From Acidobacteriota bacterium (GTDB lineage: Bacteria > Acidobacteriota > Terriglobia > Acidiferrales > UBA7541), in NCBI GenBank assembly GCA_003131705.1, contig PKUY01000361.1:10112-16837 (forward strand): DNA of 6,726 nt, given 5' to 3'. The stretch's first letter is position 1, and the number at the start of each line of letters is the position of its first letter. The translations under genes and the position numbers were made by a program. This document shows positions 1-5,996 of the stretch, one piece after another. The notes below the pieces were generated by a model, which saw only the letters and a program-made list of their open reading frames with translations, did not search any database and was not told the DNA's origin.

Positions 1-255
1 GGCGCGGACAAGCTGCTGAAGTTGATGGTCGATATTGGAGATGAAGTGAGGCAGGTTCTGGCGGGAATTGCGCTGGGATACACGCCGGAGGAATTGGTGG
101 GACGCAAGGTCGTCGTGGTTATAAATCTTGCGCCGAGAAAAATGCGCGGGCTGGAATCGAACGGCATGCTGCTGGCGGCGTCGGCTGGGGCGGATGGCAA
201 GCCGGTGCTGTGCACGTTTGCCGAGGACATTCCCGTGGGCTCGAAGGTGAAATGA
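1..255 (+). CDS. metG: Methionine--tRNA ligase, C-terminal tRNA-binding domain (5' partial)
   Basis: The reading frame is open from the first base of the window and ends at TGA 253-255, leaving 84 residues. These match the end of the Trbp111/EMAP-II-like OB-fold domain appended to many bacterial methionyl-tRNA synthetases. Visible hallmarks are ADKLLKL near the left edge, then [28 protein letters not shown], the strongly conserved [19 protein letters not shown], and a short tail ending PVGSKVK. In MetRS this domain binds tRNA non-specifically and dimerises the enzyme. The catalytic Rossmann core, zinc knuckle and anticodon-binding domain would lie to the left of the window. A stand-alone Trbp111/CsaA-type protein would look the same in this fragment and cannot be excluded, but metG next to a tatD-type gene is a common bacterial arrangement and favours MetRS. 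Confidence 0.9.
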   Translation, partial: GADKLLKLMVDIGDEVRQVLAGIALGYTPEELVGRKVVVVINLAPRKMRGLESNGMLLAASAGADGKPVLCTFAEDIPVGSKVK

Positions 256-312
256 CGTCGGAACGCTACTGGCCAGACATAGGAATGGGGTTTGAGCAGG
301 GAACCGAGGTCG

Positions 313-522
313 ATGACTGAAGCCGAACGCAAGTTTTCGATCACAAAGGCGGATCACACGGGTTTTACCGTGGGCTCGCTTTCCGAGGCGCTGGCGTATT
401 GGAACGGCGTGCCGGGCTTCGAAATCGTCACGGAATTTAATTTGGGTGGAGAACTCCTCGAGAACGTGACGGGGGTTGCAGGCGCCGAGGTGTCGATTGC
501 CGCGGTGGCGTTTAAGGTCTAG
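313..522 (+). CDS. Truncated VOC/glyoxalase-like protein (probable gene remnant)
   Basis: This 69-residue frame starts at ATG 313, with GAGG at 306-309 as a close Shine-Dalgarno candidate. An in-frame TTG at 292 would add seven residues. The residues around 14-40 (DHTGFTVGSLSEALAYW, then GVPGFEIV) are the opening strand and helix of the vicinal-oxygen-chelate fold seen in glyoxalase I, bleomycin-resistance proteins and extradiol dioxygenases. His15 sits where the first metal ligand usually lies. The frame stops after AEVSIAAVAFKV, at the end of the first beta-alpha-beta-beta-beta module. A normal VOC domain has two such modules and about 120-150 residues, so the second half with the remaining ligands is missing. 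It probably is a decayed or truncated insertion between metG and tatD. Whether it is expressed cannot be told. The family call is fairly sure; functionality is doubtful. Confidence 0.6.
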   Translation: MTEAERKFSITKADHTGFTVGSLSEALAYWNGVPGFEIVTEFNLGGELLENVTGVAGAEVSIAAVAFKV

Positions 523-533
523 CAGGTTGACAT

Positions 534-551
534 GTCTGTCCCCGGACACAC
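534..551. repeat. Imperfect inverted repeat (REP-like palindrome)
   Basis: The core TGTCC-CC-GGACA (537-548) is a perfect 5-bp inverted repeat. It extends outward by two more pairs (GT at 534-535 and AC at 550-551) after one mismatch. It lies 11 nt beyond the stop of the truncated VOC frame. The GTCTGTCCCC core resembles motifs I remember flanking REP-associated transposase genes, but no second copy exists in this window, so repeat identity is speculative. Confidence 0.4.
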
Positions 552-565
552 GTGCACGATTGCAC
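552..565. repeat. Short stem-loop, 5-bp stem
   Basis: GTGCA (552-556) and TGCAC (561-565) are perfect inverted repeats around a 4-nt loop CGAT, directly abutting the palindrome at 534-551. There is no T-run immediately after it (CCTTTGAG follows), so it is not a convincing intrinsic terminator for either strand. The two adjacent hairpins lie between the truncated VOC frame and the next remnant, as expected of a rearrangement scar. Confidence 0.35.
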
Positions 566-572
566 CCTTTGA

Positions 573-747
573 GCAGATATTAAAGCCTTTTTGCAGCCCT
601 ATCAGTTTGACGGGAAGAAGTTACAGCTGAAAAGCAAGGGATCCTAATGTTTGCGACATGAAGTTCATGGGCATTCCGAATCAGAAATTCGGTTGGGACA
701 TGGACCTCGATCTTCCAGTATTTGAGAAGGTGAATCCCAAGAAATAG
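573..747 (+). pseudogene. Frameshifted C-terminal remnant of an unidentified protein
   Basis: Two protein-like stretches lie in different frames and join naturally. The first (573-644) reads through DIKAFLQPYQFDGKKL and LKSKGS, then hits TAA 645-647. The second, in the +1 frame from 646, continues with NVCDMKFMGIPNQKFGW and DLDLPVFEKVNPKK and ends at TAG 745-747. Removing one base near 645 fuses them into a smooth tail of about 57 residues with a plausible C-terminus. Upstream, the first frame meets TGA at 570-572, so no start codon or N-terminal part is present. This looks like the 3' end of a gene whose front was lost and which then took a single-base frameshift, or like a sequencing error in an already truncated remnant. 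I do not recognise the family. Aromatic and Asp-rich strand patterns suggest a beta-rich C-terminal domain, but that is a guess. Confidence 0.45.
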
Positions 748-797
748 GCCTCGCTGACGCCGAGTTGACCGACCCCTACGAGGACAAGTCGATCTAG

Positions 798-1604
798 ATG
801 GAAATTATCGACTCACACGCGCACCTCGAAGGCTCGCAATTTGACGAGGACCGCGCGGCGATGCTCGCACGCGCGCGCGACGCGGGCGTAAAAACTCTTC
901 TCGCGATCGGCGCGGGCACATCACCGGCGGAGCGTCTCGACGCCGCGATTCCGTTTGCCGAGCAATACGACTGGATCTACGCAACAGTGGGCATCCATCC
1001 GCACGACGCGAGCGTGGCGACGGAGGAGCATTTCGCGCGGCTGGACGAACTGGCGCGGCATCCGCGAGTAATCGGGTGGGGCGAGATGGGCCTCGATTAC
1101 CATTACGATCATTCGCCGCGCGACGTGCAGGCGCAGGTTTTTCGCCGACAGCTGGGGCAGTCGCGCGCGGCGAAACTGCCGATCGTGATTCATTGCCGCG
1201 ACGCGTGGGAGGATTGCCTGGCGATCCTCGATCAGGATTGGAAGCCGTCGGGACTGGGCGGGATTTTTCACTGTTTCACCGGGACGCTCGCGGAAGCGCA
1301 GCGCGGGCTGGACATGGGATTTCTGATTTCGTTCGCGGGAAACGTGACTTATCCCAAGATGCAGCATCTGCGCGACGTCGCGCGCGAAATTCCGTTAGAA
1401 AAAATACTCACGGAAACCGATTCACCGTTTCTTTCTCCGCAGGGTCGCCGGGGCAAGAGGAACGAGCCGGCTTTTGTGGTTGAGGTAGCGCAAGCCTTGG
1501 CGAATGTGAGAAACTTACGCGCAGATGAGGTCGCGGCCGTTGCGGCTGCGAACTTTAGGCAGCTTTTTCAATTAGGCGCGGGGAACTCCGGCCAACCCGG
1601 ATAA
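798..1604 (+). CDS. tatD: TatD-family metal-dependent hydrolase (deoxyribonuclease-like)
   Basis: At 268 residues this is the usual length for the YcfH/TatD branch of the amidohydrolase superfamily: cytoplasmic TIM-barrel enzymes with two divalent metals, several shown to be 3'-5' DNA exonucleases or DNA-repair nucleases. Ligand motifs are intact and in order: DSHAHL (His7, His9), GIHPHDA (about 65-71), GEMGLDYHYD (Glu96), IHCRDAW (His132), FHCFTGT (His158) and TETDSPFLSP (Asp208). A C-terminal RGKRNEP segment (219-224) is also typical. The ATG directly follows a TAG at 795-797. The only Shine-Dalgarno-like stretch, GAGGA at 780-784, is 13 nt away, so initiation may be weak or coupled to upstream translation. 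The gene lies downstream of metG as in many bacteria and 20 nt ahead of the polyprenyl synthase, probably co-transcribed with it. The family is certain; the physiological substrate is not. Confidence 0.95.
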   Translation: MEIIDSHAHLEGSQFDEDRAAMLARARDAGVKTLLAIGAGTSPAERLDAAIPFAEQYDWIYATVGIHPHDASVATEEHFARLDELARHPRVIGWGEMGLDYHYDHSPRDVQAQVFRRQLGQSRAAKLPIVIHCRDAWEDCLAILDQDWKPSGLGGIFHCFTGTLAEAQRGLDMGFLISFAGNVTYPKMQHLRDVAREIPLEKILTETDSPFLSPQGRRGKRNEPAFVVEVAQALANVRNLRADEVAAVAAANFRQLFQLGAGNSGQPG

Positions 1605-1624
1605 GGGCTCGGCAAACAAAACAG

Positions 1625-2638
1625 ATGGCCTTCGCTGTTCAAATCGCTAAGGGAATGTTCGATCTGGTGCGCGACGACCTGGCTCTCGTCGAGCAGGAGA
1701 TTGCCGCGCAAAATGCCGCGGCGATCGAGCCCGTCTGCGAAATTTCGAGCTATTTGCGCGAAGGCGGAGGGAAGCGGCTGCGTCCGGCGCTGCTGTTGCT
1801 GGCTGCGGGGGCGGCGGGATATCGGGGGCCGCGAGCGATCCGGATGGGCGCGGTCGTGGAGATGATCCACAGCGCGACGCTGGTCCACGACGATGTGATC
1901 GATGGGGCGCAGACGCGGCGCGGACGTCCGAGCACGAACGCGCGCTGGGGAAATCACATGAGCGTGCTGGCGGGCGACTGGCTCTACATGCAGTCGTTCG
2001 AGATGGCGCTGCGCGAGCGGAATTTCGCGGTACTCGACATCCTGATCGGCCTCACGCAGAACATGGTCGAAGGCGAATTGCTGCAACTTACGCGCCTGGG
2101 GTGCATCGATTTGACGGAAGCGGATGCCACCGAACTCGCGTACCGCAAGACGGCATGTCTCTTCAGCGGGTGCGCGCGTCTGGGGGCGGTGCTCGGCAGC
2201 CAGCCAAAGCATGTGGAAGAGTCGCTGGCGGAGTACGGGCGAAACGCGGGTCTCGCGTTTCAGCTCGTCGATGACTTGCTGGATTTTACGGCGTCACCCG
2301 AGCAGCTGGGTAAGCCCGTGCTGAGCGACTTGAAGGAAGGCAAGGTCACGCTGCCGCTGATATTTGCGCTGCAGAGCGGAACATCTTCCAACGGGAATCC
2401 GCCGAATGCCGAAGGACGCCGGTTGGTCGCGAACGTGCTCGAGGAGCGCGGATTTGTGAGCGTCCGGCCGGAACAGATTACGAAGCTCGTCGAGGAAACG
2501 GGCGCGCTCAAGCGCGCTTCGAATCTCGCGCGCGAATATGTTTGCCGCTCCAAGGCTTGTCTGGAAGAATTGCCGGACACCGAATACCGGCGGGCGCTGC
2601 TGGCTGTCCCCGATTTCATCCTCGATCGACAGAACTAA
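1625..2638 (+). CDS. Long-chain trans-polyprenyl diphosphate synthase (IspB-like)
   Basis: This 337-residue cytoplasmic enzyme of the all-alpha isoprenoid synthase fold adds isopentenyl diphosphate units to an allylic diphosphate to make the side chain of menaquinone or ubiquinone. All family signatures are present: GGGKRLRP (47-54), the first Asp-rich motif DDVID (89-93) followed by GAQTRRGRPS, KTA at 175-177, the second Asp-rich motif FQLVDDLLDF (Asp216, Asp217, Asp220), and GKPVLSDLKEGKVTLP (229-244). The residues four and five positions before the first Asp motif are Thr85 and Ala84, small rather than aromatic. That fits a long product (about C35 or more) rather than farnesyl or geranylgeranyl diphosphate; exact chain length cannot be read from sequence. 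ATG 1625 gives a full-length N-terminus but has no strong Shine-Dalgarno; a second in-frame ATG lies at 1655. The gene follows the TatD-family gene by 20 nt and runs convergently into the SCO gene. Confidence 0.95.
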   Translation: MAFAVQIAKGMFDLVRDDLALVEQEIAAQNAAAIEPVCEISSYLREGGGKRLRPALLLLAAGAAGYRGPRAIRMGAVVEMIHSATLVHDDVIDGAQTRRGRPSTNARWGNHMSVLAGDWLYMQSFEMALRERNFAVLDILIGLTQNMVEGELLQLTRLGCIDLTEADATELAYRKTACLFSGCARLGAVLGSQPKHVEESLAEYGRNAGLAFQLVDDLLDFTASPEQLGKPVLSDLKEGKVTLPLIFALQSGTSSNGNPPNAEGRRLVANVLEERGFVSVRPEQITKLVEETGALKRASNLAREYVCRSKACLEELPDTEYRRALLAVPDFILDRQN

Positions 2639-2668
2639 ACGAAATTTCCGCAATGAAAGGTTTGGATC
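2639..2668. other. Convergent intergenic gap without visible terminator
   Basis: Only 30 nt separate the stop of the polyprenyl synthase (+) from the stop of the SCO gene (-). I see an 8-bp palindrome GAAATTTC (2641-2648) but no GC-rich stem followed by a T-run on either strand. Transcripts from the two sides may therefore overlap or end by Rho. Confidence 0.4.
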
Positions 2669-3634
2669 TTAAGCGGTGGGGACGCTGGGCGTGGTGTGCG
2701 GGCCGGCGTTGTGTTGATTTTCCTGCTGCAGCGCTTGCGTGGCGTCTTCGATCAGATCGGCGGGTTTCCAGTCGTTGTCCGGATACCACTTGAAGACAGT
2801 GCCGGAGGGCGATATCACCGTGGTGCTCATCGAGTGGACGATCTGGTCGGCGGACGATTTGTAGTACAAGCCGAAAAAGTCGGCGACCTTCGGCAATTCC
2901 TTCGCGGGCACGGTGGCGAACTCCCAGCGGTCGAAGGGATCACCGCCGGTGGTTTGGCTGAACGTCGCGGCATAGTGCTTGAGCACAGCGGGAGTGTCAT
3001 GCTCGGGATCGAAGCTGGCGCTCAGCAAGCGGACCTTTGATTCGAGCGCGGGATTGCCGCGGAGCGTGGCGTAAATTTGTGAAAAATTTTTCGAGACGAG
3101 CGGGCAGAAGTCCGGGAAAGGACAGCGCGTGTAGATGAAGGTCACGAGCAGGACTTTTCCTTGGAACGAATTCAAGGCGATTTTTCTTCCGTCCTGATTG
3201 ACGAGAGCGAAGTCGGGCACTCTCTCGCCGGGTTGGGGCTGATGCGACATTCCGGGCGGCTGCGCTGTGCTGCCAGTGCCTTTCTTGGTAACAACAATAT
3301 TTTCAAGATACGCGCCGTCGCCGGTCACGACGACGTCGGCGGTGATTTCGTCCCCAGGACCCAGGGACGAGAGGGTTTTGGCGTCGTGCACGGGATAGGG
3401 CATCGCCATGGCTGCCATGAATCCGGGGATTTCCTGGCCGTCGATCATGACGGAGGACTGTTGCTGGTCAATTGAGATCACTTTGCCAACCAAGTGGTAG
3501 CGTTTTGCCTGATCCTGGGGTGCCGAAGCTTTTTTACAAGCGACCGGGACCACGACGAATACGGCGAGGAGCAGCACAAAAAGGATTTCAGATTTGTGAC
3601 GCTGACGAAAACTCTTGCGTGGAACTGGCAGCAT
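2669..3634 (-). CDS. SCO1/SenC-family copper chaperone with N-terminal CusF-like copper-binding domain
   Basis: From ATG 3634 the protein has 321 residues. A hydrophobic segment (about 17-32) ends at PVAC with Cys33, a lipoprotein-like or single-pass anchor whose lipobox is imperfect (Pro at -3). Residues about 46-118 resemble the CusF fold: a YHLVGKV opening, IPGFMAAMAM (69-78) with candidate Cu(I) ligands Met73, Met76 and Met78, then LGPGDEI. After a Pro/Gly/Gln linker comes a thioredoxin-fold SCO domain (about 138-303) with GKVLLVTFIYTRCPFPDFCP. Its copper cysteines are Cys171 and Cys177, spaced CX5C rather than the classical CX3C, and His267 lies in IVHSMST. SCO proteins deliver copper to the CuA site of cytochrome oxidase or act as copper-dependent thiol reductases in the periplasm. 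An alternative GTG at 3640 overlaps the Shine-Dalgarno GAAGGGAG, which sits 5 nt before ATG 3634, so I chose the ATG. It is the last gene of the operon, 53 nt after the receptor. Confidence 0.93.
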   Translation of the reverse strand: MLPVPRKSFRQRHKSEILFVLLLAVFVVVPVACKKASAPQDQAKRYHLVGKVISIDQQQSSVMIDGQEIPGFMAAMAMPYPVHDAKTLSSLGPGDEITADVVVTGDGAYLENIVVTKKGTGSTAQPPGMSHQPQPGERVPDFALVNQDGRKIALNSFQGKVLLVTFIYTRCPFPDFCPLVSKNFSQIYATLRGNPALESKVRLLSASFDPEHDTPAVLKHYAATFSQTTGGDPFDRWEFATVPAKELPKVADFFGLYYKSSADQIVHSMSTTVISPSGTVFKWYPDNDWKPADLIEDATQALQQENQHNAGPHTTPSVPTA

Positions 3635-3669
3635 TGTCACTCCCTTCGAATCTTAACTATTGTACGCCT

Positions 3670-3681
3670 GCGCCGAAGCGC
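3670..3681 (-). other. UUCG-capped mini-hairpin in the receptor-SCO gap
   Basis: On the minus strand GCGC-TTCG-GCGC forms a 4-bp GC stem closed by a cUUCGg tetraloop, an unusually stable loop. It begins 6 nt after the receptor's stop codon and lies about 36 nt before the SCO start. No T-run follows, so it is not an intrinsic terminator. It could stabilise or mark an mRNA end between the two cistrons, or it may be chance in GC-rich DNA. Confidence 0.35.
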
Positions 3682-3687
3682 GATGCA

Positions 3688-5949
3688 TCAGTAATGGAAT
3701 CGCCAACGAACCTGAGCGATGAGTTGCCGCGGCTCGTTGAAATGAGATCCGCCAAAGGTATTGCTGGTGTCGAGCATGTATCGGCCGTTGGCAATGTTCA
3801 CGGCAGTGAATGACAGAGAAATCCCTTCGCCGAAATCCTTTCCGAGTGACAAGTCGAATGTTGCGTGCGGCGGCAAATGTTCCGGGCCGTCCCCGAGGAG
3901 GAATCCCGAACCGAAATTCAGGTTGCCGGATGTCCAAATCTTGCGCGGAAGCTGAAGATTGTAGCCAGCGCTGAGCGTATCGCGCTGGTCGTGGTCGAGG
4001 AAAAAGACGCCGGTGGGCGGGGGCGAGAAATCGGTCAACCCGCCGGTCACGCCTCCGGCCCCTTCGGCGTACTGGTGCGAATATGATAGGTGGACGCGCG
4101 CTATTCCGGCGATATTGGGAGAGCGAAGCGTGGTTTCCCAGGCACGAATTCGCGCGTGCGCGATTGTGAGGGGGAAAAAAATGTTCGAGTTGCCGAGGAC
4201 GTCGTGATCCAGGAAATTGCGCGCTGCGGTGTGGAAGTAGTCTGTGTCGAGCACCCAGCCGCGCAAGGGAATTGCGACTCCGGCTTCCCATTCCTCGTCG
4301 CGCTCGCCGCGCAGGGGAAGGAAGCCAAATCCCGCCTCGGTATTCAGAAGACCTGACGTGACGGTGTCGAGCGGGGGCGCCTGATAGTAGCGACCGTACG
4401 ATCCGCGCAGAACCCAGTGCAGTTTCGGAATTTGAATCGCGACGCCGATGCGCGGATCGGCTGAGTTCTCGCTGACTGGGTTTAGGCGGGCTGTATTGGC
4501 GAAATGGGTGAGGCGCACGCCTCCGTTGAGCGTGAGCCACGAATTCACTTTGAGTTGGTCCTGCAAGAAGATCGATTCCAGGTTGCCCCAAACGTCCGAT
4601 GTTTGAGACGCGACCGCCTGGCTCGGATCCGGGGAGATCACTTCAAACGCGTAATCGTCATGCTGGCCGTAAACGTAGAGTCCCGCGCGAAAGCTGTTCC
4701 TTCCTCTGGTCAACGAATACGTTGATTGCAAACCCAAATAGTTGGACTGGCGCCGATCCTGCGGCGAAACCGGAAAGTCGTTGGGACCACCGATGTAGTC
4801 AGCGCCGTTGTAATGATAGAAAGGCGAGACGGTGACGACCGCACCAGGGTTGATCGTGTGGACCCACGAAAAGTTCGCGAAGGAGTCGGATTCGCGGTCC
4901 ACGTCGCGAATCGCGCAATTGTCTGCGCCCGGATCGGGGTCGGGCGGACAGGCCGCCTGCTGTCCGGGCGTGTTCGGGACCTGGTAGAAATCGCGGCGGG
5001 TGGAAGCGACGAGGCGAAGCTGGTCGTTCGGCGTCACGTTGAACATGAGCGAGCCGAAACCTCCCACGCCGTCTCCGAGATCGTGGAGGATGGGTTCCTC
5101 CGGAGTTTCCAGGCCGTAGTCGGAGCGATTCGCGTTCACGCTCGCGTAGTAGGCAAAGCGCTCGGTGTGTCCGCCGGCGCTGACCTGGCTGTTCGTTTGT
5201 TTGAAGTTGCCGTAGGTGGCCACTATCTCGGCGTCATTGTTGAAGTCGAAACCGGTGCGCGGCACCACGTTGAAGACGCTGTAGGTGCGGTCGCCGTAAT
5301 CCGCAGAGTATCCGCCGCGTTGTACTTCGAGATAGTCGACATCCTTGGGATCGAACTGCGGCCCCACGTTGCTCGCGATGCTCGTATTGGGCACCGGGAC
5401 GCCGTCAATCAGCCAGCTCACCTGATGGCCGCCGCGGACGTGAAGCTGGTCGTGAACCATGTAGGCGCCCGGCACGTAGTCGGTGATCATTTGCAGGCTA
5501 TTTGTGCGATCGGCGCCGGGAGTTTCGGCGATTTGCACGCGATCGACGAAGGTTTGCGTGGTAGAAGAGTTCGCGTCGATAGGATCTGTCGCCGATTTAA
5601 CAACGACGGTCTGATTTAGGGCCGCAAGACTCATGGGGAAATGCAGCACGGAGGAACTGCCCGAGTCGAGAATCACGTCACGGACGGACTCTTCGAATCC
5701 GGGATGCGTGACGTTAATTTTGTATTCACCGAGAGGCACGGCATCGAATTCAAACGCGCCGTCCGAATCTGTCTGCGTGGTGCGGGACCAAGTCGACGTA
5801 GCGGATTCGATCTTGACGGTCGCGCCGCCAATCGGCATGTGCTGGGGATCGTGGACGATTCCCCGGATATTTCCAAAGATCGTTGCTCGCGAGGGCGGTC
5901 CAGACAACCAGATCGCGGCGGCGAGCAATAGATACACGAATTTCCGCAT
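3688..5949 (-). CDS. TonB-dependent receptor-like outer membrane protein, putative copper-associated importer
   Basis: This 753-residue protein starts with a signal peptide (MRKFVYLLLAAAIWLSG, cleavage near 20-22). A carboxypeptidase-regulatory-like beta-sandwich follows (about 25-108; GNIRGIVHDPQHMPIGGATV, then DGAFEFDAVPLGEY), with a TonB-box-like TVVV at 114-117. The plug domain (about 130-232) carries LHVRGGHQVSWLIDGVPVP and YLEVQRGGYSADYGDRTYSVFNVVPRTGF in two conserved blocks. The rest is a beta-barrel of alternating aromatic strands, ending VRWRFHY with the C-terminal aromatic expected of a BAM-recognised strand. Such receptors use TonB-ExbBD energy to import metal chelates, vitamins or oligosaccharides. 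The substrate is not readable from sequence; the SCO and Cys/Met/His neighbours suggest copper or a copper complex. A predicted external segment holds Cys334 and Cys345 around PPDPDPGADN, possibly a disulfide-closed acidic loop. GGAG (5957-5960) lies 7 nt before the ATG. The gene starts 47 nt after the small protein gene. Confidence 0.93.
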   Translation of the reverse strand: MRKFVYLLLAAAIWLSGPPSRATIFGNIRGIVHDPQHMPIGGATVKIESATSTWSRTTQTDSDGAFEFDAVPLGEYKINVTHPGFEESVRDVILDSGSSSVLHFPMSLAALNQTVVVKSATDPIDANSSTTQTFVDRVQIAETPGADRTNSLQMITDYVPGAYMVHDQLHVRGGHQVSWLIDGVPVPNTSIASNVGPQFDPKDVDYLEVQRGGYSADYGDRTYSVFNVVPRTGFDFNNDAEIVATYGNFKQTNSQVSAGGHTERFAYYASVNANRSDYGLETPEEPILHDLGDGVGGFGSLMFNVTPNDQLRLVASTRRDFYQVPNTPGQQAACPPDPDPGADNCAIRDVDRESDSFANFSWVHTINPGAVVTVSPFYHYNGADYIGGPNDFPVSPQDRRQSNYLGLQSTYSLTRGRNSFRAGLYVYGQHDDYAFEVISPDPSQAVASQTSDVWGNLESIFLQDQLKVNSWLTLNGGVRLTHFANTARLNPVSENSADPRIGVAIQIPKLHWVLRGSYGRYYQAPPLDTVTSGLLNTEAGFGFLPLRGERDEEWEAGVAIPLRGWVLDTDYFHTAARNFLDHDVLGNSNIFFPLTIAHARIRAWETTLRSPNIAGIARVHLSYSHQYAEGAGGVTGGLTDFSPPPTGVFFLDHDQRDTLSAGYNLQLPRKIWTSGNLNFGSGFLLGDGPEHLPPHATFDLSLGKDFGEGISLSFTAVNIANGRYMLDTSNTFGGSHFNEPRQLIAQVRWRFHY

Positions 5950-5956
5950 CCACTTG

Positions 5957-5960
5957 CTCC
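5957..5960 (-). promoter_or_regulatory. Ribosome binding site of the TonB-dependent receptor
   Basis: GGAG on the minus strand is 7 nt upstream of ATG 5949, and supports that start. It immediately follows the palindrome at 5961-5975, so a folded or protein-bound palindrome could affect ribosome access. Confidence 0.6.
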
Positions 5961-5975
5961 ATTCCAGACTGGAAT
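5961..5975. promoter_or_regulatory. Perfect 15-bp palindrome upstream of the receptor gene
   Basis: ATTCCAG-A-CTGGAAT is a perfect inverted repeat with 7-bp arms around one central base. It lies in the 47-nt gap between the small Cys/Met/His gene and the receptor, directly against the receptor's GGAG. As DNA it looks like a site for a dimeric regulator; as RNA it could fold into a 5-bp stem with a 5-nt loop. I do not recognise it as a known copper-regulator box. Function is inferred from position and symmetry only. Confidence 0.4.
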
Positions 5976-5996
5976 TTTCAGTGCGAGGGAATGAAG

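Noticed and set aside
520..549. Read-through of the TAG after the VOC frame, which gives a PGH triplet like the one at the start of VOC module two
   Set aside because: PGH is encoded by the palindrome itself (CCCGGACAC). It sits roughly ten codons too far downstream, and the following residues do not match the expected IELLEY-type strand.
1568..2212. 214-codon open frame on the - strand over tatD and the polyprenyl synthase
   Set aside because: It is antisense to two strongly supported genes and has Arg/His/Gln-rich low-complexity composition.
3651..3668. TACAAT (minus strand) as a -10 box for an internal SCO promoter
   Set aside because: The hexamer matches 5 of 6 consensus bases, but there is no -35-like hexamer at 16-18 nt spacing, so chance is as likely.
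3653..4591. 312-codon open frame on the - strand in another frame
   Set aside because: It overlaps the receptor in a shifted frame and is extremely rich in Arg, Ser and Pro with no fold signature; the receptor frame carries clear barrel strands.
4726..5619. 297-codon open frame on the + strand
   Set aside because: It lies entirely antisense to the receptor gene. Its translation is rich in Val/Arg/Gly/His with no domain, signal or motif, as expected of an antisense shadow in GC-rich coding DNA.
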